Shown here in pieces: positions 58,073 to 64,000 of a stretch of 64,000 nucleotides of DNA. Positions within the stretch are counted from its first letter, which is position 1. Each line of letters begins with the position of its first letter. The notes below the pieces were generated by a model. That model saw only the letters and a list, made by a program, of their open reading frames with translations. It did not search any database and was not told where the DNA came from. A program made the translations under genes and the position numbers. The DNA is from an uncultured Parabacteroides sp. (GTDB taxonomy: Bacteria; Bacteroidota; Bacteroidia; Bacteroidales; Tannerellaceae): the NCBI GenBank assembly GCA_949298575.1, contig CASFXH010000002.1, positions 52,060-116,059 of the forward strand, read 5' to 3'.

Positions 58073-60235
58073 ATGAGACAAATGATTCTAGCCGCGGGTC
58101 TGGCATGTATGCTGACCGCGTGTGGCTCGGGGCAGAAAGGCGCTGAGCAAGAGACGGAGAACCCGTTCCTGACGGAATACACGACTCCTTTTGGTGTCCC
58201 TCCGTTCGACAAGATCAAGTTTGAGCATTACAAGCCCGCCATGCTGAAAGGCATCGAGGAGGGCCGGAAGGAGATCGACGCGATCATCAACAACCCCGAG
58301 GAGCCAACCTTCGAGAACACCATCGTGGCCCTCGACCAGCAAGGCGCCCTCTTGCGCAAGGTAAGAACCGTGTTTGGCGGGCAGAACAGCGTCAATACCA
58401 ACGACCAGATGCAGGCCTTGAGCCGCGAGATGTCGCCCATCTTCTCCCAATACAATGATGACATCAACTTGAACCCGAAACTCTTCGCCCGCGTCAAGGC
58501 GGTTTATGAGAAGAAGGACGAGCTGGGATTGGACAAGGAGCAGATGAAGCTTCTGGAGGAGACTTATAAAGGCTTCGTGCGCGGTGGGGCCAACCTCTCG
58601 GAGGAAGACCAGGCCAAGCTCCGCGAGCTGAATAGCGAGATCTCCATGTTGCAATTGACTTTCGGCCAGAACATGCTGAAAGAGACCAACGCTTTCCAGC
58701 TGGTCATCGACCGCGAGGAGGATCTGGCGGGCTTGCCCGAGACACTGATCGCGAACGCGGCGCAAACCGCGAAAGACATGGGCATGGAAGGCAAGTGGGT
58801 CTTCACCCTCCAAAACCCCAGCGTGATGCCTTTCCTCCAATACGCCGATAACCGGGCTTTGCGCGAGAAGATCTTCAAGGCTTACACCAATCGGGGCAAC
58901 AACAACAACGAGAACGATAACAAGGAAGTGGTGCGCCAGCTGGTGAGCGCCCGCTTGGCCAAGGCTAAGTTGATGGGTTACGAGGATTATGCCGCCTTCG
59001 CCCTCGAGGAGCGCATGGCCAAGAACTCGGCCAACGTCTATAAGCTGCTTGACGAGATCTGGACTCCCGCCCTGGCGAAAGCCAAGGAGGAGCTGGCCGA
59101 CATCAACGCCGAGATCCGGAAAGAGGGAGGCGATTTCGAGGCCGAGGGCTGGGATTGGCGCTATTATTTCGAGAAAGCCAAGAAGGCCAAGTTCGACTTG
59201 GACGAGAACGAGGTACGTCCTTACCTGATGCTCGACAACGTGCGCGAGGGGGCCTTCTACGTGGCCAACAAGCTGTATGGCGTGACCTTCACGGCCTTGA
59301 AAGATATTCCCCTGCCTCATCCCGAGGCGCAAGCCTTCGAGTGCAAGGACAAGGACGGGACTTCGCTGGGCGTGATCTACTTCGATTTCTTCCCCAGAGC
59401 CAGCAAGCGGGGTGGCGCGTGGTGCGGAACCTATCGCTCGCAAACTTACAAGGACGGGAAGCGTGTGGGACCGGTGGTGACCATCGCCTCCAACTTCAGC
59501 CAGCCCGCGCCGGGGCAACCCGCCCTCTTGAGCGCGGACGAGGCCACGACGCTCTTCCACGAGTTCGGGCATGGTTTGCACAACTTATTTAAGGATGTGC
59601 ATTATTACGGGGTCTCGGGCGTGGCGCGCGATTTCGTGGAGCTCCCCTCGCAGATCATGGAGCACTGGGTCTTCGAGCCGGAAGTCTTGAAGGTTTACGC
59701 AAAACATTATGAGACGGGTGAGGTGATCCCCCAAGAGTTGATCGAGAAGCTCGACAAGAGCGGGAAATACGGGCAAGGGTTCGCCACGGTGGAATACCTC
59801 GCGGCTTCCTACCTCGACATGGACTTCCACGCCCTGAGCGGGGATCCGGCCGATAAGCAAGTGATCAAGTTCGTGGACCAAGCCAATAACGTCCCCGCCG
59901 ATCTCGACGTGATAGCCTTCGAGGAGAGTGTCTTAGGCCATCGTGGCTTGTTGAGGCAAATACCCTCGCGCTACCGCACGACGTATTTCAACCACACGAT
60001 GGGTGGCGGCTATACGGCTGGATATTATAGCTACATCTGGTCAGAAGTCTTGGATTGCGACGCCTTCCAGGCTTATAAGGAGACGGGTGACATCTTCAAC
60101 CAAGAGGTAGCCCAGAAATTCCGCCAATACGTCTTGACTCCGGGTTGTATCGATGACGAGGAGACGATGTACGAGAATTTCCGCGGCAAGGCGCCCCAGA
60201 CCGACGCTTTGCTTGAGAAGCGGGGATTGAAATAA
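58073..60235 (+). CDS. M3 family zinc metallopeptidase lipoprotein, copy 2 (Dcp-like)
   Basis: A 720-residue paralogue of the preceding protein, also a predicted lipoprotein (MILAAGLACMLTACGSG). The zinc site is LFHEFGHGLHNLF (near 496-500), with LPSQIMEHWVFEPEVLKVYAKHYETG carrying the third ligand Glu; the C-terminal SRYRTTYFNHTMGGGYTAGYYSYIW contributes catalytic-site residues. It keeps the 13-residue loop GDPADKQVIKFVDQANN that copy 1 lacks. The gap between the genes is 41 bases and has no visible terminator, so they are one transcript. Two secreted peptidases with different loops suggest different peptide preferences. Both coding sequences are GC-rich. Confidence 0.93.
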   Translation: MRQMILAAGLACMLTACGSGQKGAEQETENPFLTEYTTPFGVPPFDKIKFEHYKPAMLKGIEEGRKEIDAIINNPEEPTFENTIVALDQQGALLRKVRTVFGGQNSVNTNDQMQALSREMSPIFSQYNDDINLNPKLFARVKAVYEKKDELGLDKEQMKLLEETYKGFVRGGANLSEEDQAKLRELNSEISMLQLTFGQNMLKETNAFQLVIDREEDLAGLPETLIANAAQTAKDMGMEGKWVFTLQNPSVMPFLQYADNRALREKIFKAYTNRGNNNNENDNKEVVRQLVSARLAKAKLMGYEDYAAFALEERMAKNSANVYKLLDEIWTPALAKAKEELADINAEIRKEGGDFEAEGWDWRYYFEKAKKAKFDLDENEVRPYLMLDNVREGAFYVANKLYGVTFTALKDIPLPHPEAQAFECKDKDGTSLGVIYFDFFPRASKRGGAWCGTYRSQTYKDGKRVGPVVTIASNFSQPAPGQPALLSADEATTLFHEFGHGLHNLFKDVHYYGVSGVARDFVELPSQIMEHWVFEPEVLKVYAKHYETGEVIPQELIEKLDKSGKYGQGFATVEYLAASYLDMDFHALSGDPADKQVIKFVDQANNVPADLDVIAFEESVLGHRGLLRQIPSRYRTTYFNHTMGGGYTAGYYSYIWSEVLDCDAFQAYKETGDIFNQEVAQKFRQYVLTPGCIDDEETMYENFRGKAPQTDALLEKRGLK

Positions 60236-60263
60236 GTTTCGCTTTATAAGGAAGCGAGAGAGA

Positions 60264-60311
60264 AAGGGGGGGAGGCCACCGGTTGGGCGGATGGTTTCCC
60301 CCTTCTTTTTT
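60264..60311 (+). terminator. Terminator of the M3 peptidase genes
   Basis: AAGGGGG (60264-60270) pairs with CCCCCTT (60298-60304), followed by CTTTTTT. It lies 29 bases after the stop of the second peptidase gene. Confidence 0.65.
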
Positions 60312-60336
60312 CATAACTATCTGTGAGACAATGGGC

Positions 60337-60410
60337 GCGATCCTCTTCGTGGGACCCTTCAATACCCCACTCGTGGGGTACCTTCGCATACCACTCGTGG
60401 GGTATTGGGA
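60337..60410. repeat. Short array of three 24-bp units around TACCCC-ACTCGT-GGGGTA
   Basis: The CGTGGG core recurs at 60348 (degenerate, CTTCGTGGGA), 60372 and 60396, exactly 24 bp apart. The best unit is TACCCCACTCGTGGGGTA at 60363-60380; the third has lost two C residues from its left arm. It lies between the terminator of the M3 genes and the end of the convergent acyltransferase gene. Confidence 0.85.
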
Positions 60411-60413
60411 CCG

Positions 60414-61571
60414 TTATTTCTCCATAAACTTCTTCCTCAACCAAGCCCGCATGGGCTCGTCGTACCATTTCAGGCAAGCGTAGGCCAGGAGGACGCTTCC
60501 CACGTAGACCACGAGGGCCACGGGCCATGCCTCGGCGATGGTGTAAATCTTTTGCTCGATCAGCCAAGCGTAGAAGAGGTACATCAAGGGATAATGGATG
60601 GCATAGAGCGGGAAAGAGATATCTCCCAAGAACTTGCATATTTGGGTTGAACGCCGGTCGGTGGTTTGGCCGGAGGCTCCGAGCCAGACGAGCGTGGGGA
60701 AGACGAAGAGGATACAGAAGGCCTCGAACGCCCCGTTCCAGCACACCGGCTCGTTTCCCTCGATATAAGGCACGATGAAAAGCGCCAGGAGGACCGCCGA
60801 GCAAAGCCAGAACGCGCCCCTGACGCGCGTGGGCTTGAAGTGCCTCGAGAGCAACAAGCCCAGCGAGAAGGGGAAGAGCATCCGCAAGGACCCTCCGAGG
60901 AAGTTCACCCCGTCGAGCGTCCATCCCACGCCGATCATCCCGTAGCCCGCCACGTCGAACAAGGCGAACCACGCTACGCCCACGCCCAAGAGCGCCACTA
61001 CGAATGTCAAAGCCTTATTTCCCAATCGATGGAGGGCGATGGCGTAGAGAATATTGCCGATATATTCGAAGAAAAGCGACCAGCTGGGCCCATTCAGCGG
61101 GAACATCTCCCCGTTGCCCCGCACGTCGTAGGGCGAGCCGGGCGTGGCCGGGATGAAAAACATCGCGCAGAGCAAGGCGAGCATTACCATCGAGGTGGCC
61201 ACGCGCGTCCCATCCCATTGGACGCTCCCTTGGATGAGATACGTGACCAGGCCGATGAGCGCGCCCATCACGATCATCGGATGCAGGCGGATCAGGCGGC
61301 GCTTGAAGAAATCGCCCAGCGTCATCGAGCGACCCAGCCGGTCGTCGTAGGCGTATCCGATCACGAAGCCCGAGAGGATGAAGAAGAAGTCGACCGCCAG
61401 GTACCCGTGGTTGATGGTGGTGATCAACGTGCCTCCCGCGGCGAACGAGAGACCTTCGAAAATGTGGTAGAACACGACCAAGAGGGCCGCTACCCCACGC
61501 AATCCGTCCAAGATCTCGTAATGGGGCTTGGTGTCCGCGTAGGCCGCGGAGGAAATTTGTCTAGAATCCAT
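60414..61571 (-). CDS. Membrane acyltransferase, OafA/acyltransferase-3 family
   Basis: A 385-residue inner-membrane enzyme that would acetylate or otherwise acylate a surface glycan. The family start is present: YEILDGLRGVAALLVVFYHIFEGLSF (residues about 18-43; the catalytic-type His is in FYHIFE). YLAVDFFFILSGFVIGYAYDDR comes next, then FFKRRLIRLHPMIVMGALIG with the conserved R-x-x-R-L-x-P pattern. About ten membrane segments follow and FLGDISFPLYAIHYPLMYLFY closes the fold. There is no extra SGNH domain. Its 3' end faces the short 24-bp array. A minus-strand -7-like TATCTTCG lies at 61611-61618. Its glycan target is unknown. Confidence 0.9.
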   Translation of the reverse strand: MDSRQISSAAYADTKPHYEILDGLRGVAALLVVFYHIFEGLSFAAGGTLITTINHGYLAVDFFFILSGFVIGYAYDDRLGRSMTLGDFFKRRLIRLHPMIVMGALIGLVTYLIQGSVQWDGTRVATSMVMLALLCAMFFIPATPGSPYDVRGNGEMFPLNGPSWSLFFEYIGNILYAIALHRLGNKALTFVVALLGVGVAWFALFDVAGYGMIGVGWTLDGVNFLGGSLRMLFPFSLGLLLSRHFKPTRVRGAFWLCSAVLLALFIVPYIEGNEPVCWNGAFEAFCILFVFPTLVWLGASGQTTDRRSTQICKFLGDISFPLYAIHYPLMYLFYAWLIEQKIYTIAEAWPVALVVYVGSVLLAYACLKWYDEPMRAWLRKKFMEK

Positions 61572-61610
61572 ACTTTATATTATTAGTGAACATGAAAAAA
61601 GTCGATCTCG

Positions 61611-61618
61611 CGAAGATA
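61611..61618 (-). promoter_or_regulatory. -7 box of the acyltransferase gene
   Basis: Reads TATCTTCG on the minus strand, 40 bases before the ATG at 61571. Confidence 0.4.
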
Positions 61619-61700
61619 ACCTTTTCGGGCGAGAAAGGAGGCGGATCCTTATTTTTTGTGAAACTCCGTGCGTTTTGGCGTGGACGTGCCGATATTTCTC

Positions 61701-61708
61701 TATTTTTG
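61701..61708 (+). promoter_or_regulatory. -7 box of the TPR protein gene
   Basis: TATTTTTG fits TAnnTTTG, 27 bases ahead of the ATG at 61735. TTTTG lies at 61673-61677, with a 23-base gap. Confidence 0.5.
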
Positions 61709-61734
61709 CCCTCCAAAAGAAATGAGACCCTGAG

Positions 61735-63768
61735 ATGAGGAATTTATTCTATACCTTTCTTTTTTGCCTTCTCACCCCGGCGCTGATGGCCCAGATCAAT
61801 ACCGACCGGGTCTTGGCTATCGGGCGTAACGCGTTGTATTTCGAGGATTATGTCCTTTCCATTCAATATTTCAACCAGGTGATCCGCTCCAAGTCGTGGC
61901 TCGCCGAGCCTTATTTTTACCGGGCGGTGGCCAAGATCAACCTCGACGATTACCAGGGCGCGGCCGATGATTGCACGCTCTGTCTCGAGCGCAACCCTTT
62001 CCTCACGCAGGCCTACTACGCCCGGGGCGTGGCCTACCAGAGTCTCGACAGGCTCGACGAGGCCATCGAGGACTATCGCCGGGGGCTGGAGTTCAAGCCT
62101 GGCGACCGGGGCATGATGATCAACCTGGCCATGGCCTACATCGAGCAAAAGAATTTCGACGAGGCCGAGGGAGTCTTCGACGATCTCATGCGGGACTATC
62201 CCCGTTACGCCCTCAACTACTTGGCCCGCGGGGCGATGTATATCGACAAGGGTGATACCGTCCGCGCCTTGGCCGACTATGACCAGGCCATCGAGATCGA
62301 TCCCTACTACGCCCCGGCCTATGGCAACCGCGCCATCCTCTATTATCAGCGGGGCGATTACGAGGAAGCGCTCGACGACCTCAACGAGGCTCTCCGCCTC
62401 AATACCCGCGAGAGCGCTTATTACATCAACCGCGGCCTCGTGCGTTACCAATTGAACGACTTGCGCGGGGCCATGGCCGACTATGACCAGGTGATCAGCA
62501 TCGATAGCCAGAACCGCATCGCGCGCTTCAACCGCGGCCTCTTGCGCTTCCAGGTGGGCGACAACAACCGGGCCATCGAGGATTTCGACGTGGTCATCGA
62601 GCAAGAGCCCGACAACTACATGGCCATTTACAACCGTGCCCTCTTGCGCCACGAGACGGGCGATTACCGCGGGGCCGTCGAGGATTTCGACGCCGTCCTC
62701 GACGAGTATCCCACCTTCCTGCCCGGATTCCTGGCTCGCTCGGAGGCCAAGCGCGCGATGGGCGACGCCGCGGGAGCCGACCGCGATTACTGGGCCGCCA
62801 TCCGCATGGAAGACCAAGCGCGCGCGGGACAACTCCCCAAGAAAGACGACGCCGACCAGGAGGAGACCGACCCCTCGGCTCCCGACGCGAACACCTGCGA
62901 GGAGTCCGATCGCAACATCGAGAAGTTCAACCGCCTCGTCGTCTACGACAAGGAAGACGAGCGCAAGAGCAAATACCAGAGCGAGGTGCGCGGACGCGTC
63001 CAGGATCGCGACGTGCGTGTCGAGCTGGAGCCCCAGTTCGTCTTGACCTACTACGAGAAGCCCGATCCCGTCAAGAAGCTCATCTATTACGACAAGAGCC
63101 TCGAGGATTTCAACGCCCGTATGCTCCTCCAATGGAAGCTCCTCCTCACCAACGAGGAGGCCGCCCTGACCGAGGAGCAGGTCACGCGCCATTTCCGCTC
63201 GATCGACAATTACTCCGCCCGCCTCGACCGCGACCCGGCCGACGCCTACGCCCATTTCGGCCGCGCGATGGACTTCATGCTTGTCCAGGACTTCGCCGAG
63301 GCCCTGAACGATTTCTCGGCCGCGATCGATTTGGCGCCCGATTTCTACATGGCCTACTTCAACCGGGCCGTCGTGCGCTACAAACAATGGAAATACGACG
63401 AGTCGCGCCTCGCGGAGACCGACGCCTTCGACCTCGACTCGCAACCTGGCGCGCCCAACCGACGGGCTTACGAGCATGAGCAGATCGTCCGCGACTACGA
63501 CATGGTCATCAAGCTCAACCCCGATTTCATTTACGCCTACTTCAACCGGGGCAACTTGCGTTTCGGCCAGCGCGATTTCCGGGCGGCCATCGCCGACTAC
63601 GACGAGGCCATCCTGCGCGACCCCGATTTCGCCGAGGCCTACTTCAACCGCGGCCTGGCCCGCCTCGCCCAAGGGCAGGCTACCGAGGGCATCGCCGACT
63701 TGAGCAAGGCCGGTGAGCTGGGTATCTACAACGCCTACAGCATCATCAAACGGATGGCTAATCGTTAG
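61735..63768 (+). CDS. Exported tetratricopeptide-repeat protein
   Basis: A 677-residue protein with a signal peptide (LFYTFLFCLLTPALMAQ), made largely of TPR units. At least eight occur from about residue 40 to 340, each near 34 residues, such as QAYYARGVAYQSLDRLDEAI, PAYGNRAILYYQRGDYEEAL and NRIARFNRGLLRFQVGDNNRA. A further set follows at about 500-660 (FIYAYFNRGNLRFGQRDFRAA). The middle (about 365-480) is not TPR: it is acidic-basic (KKDDADQEETDPSAPDAN), then a beta-like segment. Repeats with the NRA/RG-x-x-x-x-x-x-GD pattern are common in Bacteroidales envelope proteins that hold complexes together. The partner is unknown. The repeat-rich coding DNA is GC-rich. Confidence 0.88.
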   Translation: MRNLFYTFLFCLLTPALMAQINTDRVLAIGRNALYFEDYVLSIQYFNQVIRSKSWLAEPYFYRAVAKINLDDYQGAADDCTLCLERNPFLTQAYYARGVAYQSLDRLDEAIEDYRRGLEFKPGDRGMMINLAMAYIEQKNFDEAEGVFDDLMRDYPRYALNYLARGAMYIDKGDTVRALADYDQAIEIDPYYAPAYGNRAILYYQRGDYEEALDDLNEALRLNTRESAYYINRGLVRYQLNDLRGAMADYDQVISIDSQNRIARFNRGLLRFQVGDNNRAIEDFDVVIEQEPDNYMAIYNRALLRHETGDYRGAVEDFDAVLDEYPTFLPGFLARSEAKRAMGDAAGADRDYWAAIRMEDQARAGQLPKKDDADQEETDPSAPDANTCEESDRNIEKFNRLVVYDKEDERKSKYQSEVRGRVQDRDVRVELEPQFVLTYYEKPDPVKKLIYYDKSLEDFNARMLLQWKLLLTNEEAALTEEQVTRHFRSIDNYSARLDRDPADAYAHFGRAMDFMLVQDFAEALNDFSAAIDLAPDFYMAYFNRAVVRYKQWKYDESRLAETDAFDLDSQPGAPNRRAYEHEQIVRDYDMVIKLNPDFIYAYFNRGNLRFGQRDFRAAIADYDEAILRDPDFAEAYFNRGLARLAQGQATEGIADLSKAGELGIYNAYSIIKRMANR

Positions 63769-64000
63769 CGGAAACCGGGGCATGTTCTAAACTAACGATT
63801 ATACGTTTAAGATGTGTGAATGGAAAAACCTTGGCCTGCTATGGAGGTAGGCTTAAGGCTATCGAGGAACGCATTTTGGGGAAAATATCAAACTCTGTAC
63901 AAGAGGTCATGCAAAACAGGCCATGTCCTTAGCGTTTTACCGAATTGACCAGTCGATGCGTATCGGCGGGGAGACGGACTAGTGCTTAGGCGTTTACACC
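63769..64000. other. Unexplained non-coding stretch at the right edge
   Basis: No long frame on either strand; the best plus-strand frame has 42 codons from 63818. The sequence has a G+A-rich, structured look (CCTTGGCCTGCTATGGAGG; GGCTTAAGGCTATCG; GGGGAGACGGACTAGTGC). A GTGTG at 63814-63818 followed by such sequence could be the 5' end of a group II intron or another structured RNA continuing beyond the window. This is a guess; nothing diagnostic such as domain V is in view. Confidence 0.25.

Noticed and set aside
61744-63783. 679-codon minus-strand frame opposite the TPR protein
   Set aside because: Antisense shadow. Its repetitive Val/Gly/Asp-rich product mirrors the TPR repeats.

Overview
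The window is a piece of a Bacteroidota chromosome, order Bacteroidales. Porphyromonadaceae/Tannerellaceae (Parabacteroides- or Tannerella-like) is my best guess, from gene content and moderate GC only. Signs of the phylum are the -7 boxes of type TAnnTTTG, the FeoA-FeoB fusion, an UpxY-type NusG paralogue, a Wzi-like barrel protein, DUF4290 next to murA, GIN-domain and DUF4469/HU-like proteins, a long tail on ribosomal protein bS16, and many lipoproteins with a Cys close to the N-terminus.

Layout. 0-5.5 kb: the end of an unknown gene, then a secreted GH78 alpha-L-rhamnosidase and a GH2 glycosidase, a small plant-glycan module. 5.5-11.4 kb: a tight housekeeping operon, DUF4290-murA-rimM-M23 peptidase-dxr-rseP, for wall and isoprenoid precursors, ribosome maturation and envelope stress. 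11.5-16.1 kb: an orphan upxY, a palindrome array, feoAB, a tiny Cys-rich Feo partner and queG. 16.15-20.47 kb: an AT-rich island between 21-bp direct repeats, with two nearly identical small HTH genes, lipoproteins, a MITE-like element and an M64 peptidase. 21-34 kb, mostly minus strand: Wzi-like protein, metH, smpB, YIP1 protein, a GNAT/antitoxin-like pair, a GIN-domain protein and a BtuFCD/FecBCD-type ABC importer. The importer is divergent from a precorrin-2 C20-methyltransferase gene. 34.8-38.2 kb: a decayed mobile region. It holds a tyrosine recombinase with Cys where the first catalytic Arg is expected, two pseudogenes, a CPBP protease and a tRNA-Ser/Lys/Lys cluster. 38-47 kb: housekeeping genes (MBL hydrolase, asparaginase, TRIC-like channel, ABC-F, rpsP) and envelope proteins. 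47-64 kb: GC-richer genes for two PHP paralogues, a CGGC protein, M24 peptidase, alkaline phosphatase, an orphan ABC ATPase, GltS-like symporter, FabK-like enzyme, two tandem M3 peptidases, an acyltransferase and a TPR protein.

Most notable signal. Many longer intergenic gaps hold a tandem array of a short interrupted palindrome. Each gap has its own palindrome sequence, yet unit spacing within an array is constant: 22 bp (8 copies, 12.2 kb), 42 bp (11 copies, 20.6 kb), 41 bp (8, 28.7 kb), 24 bp (9, 44.3 kb), 41 bp (4, 52.2 kb), 42 bp (4-5, 52.5 kb), 21 bp (2, 52.7 kb) and 24 bp (3, 60.3 kb). The spacings cluster near two or four turns of B-DNA. At 28.7 kb the array shares flanking sequence with an ordinary bidirectional terminator 0.9 kb away, which suggests that some arrays grow by amplifying terminator-type hairpins. 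I know of no named element that fits this set.

All calls come from reading sequence and translations by eye. Family names rest on remembered motifs; no search was run.
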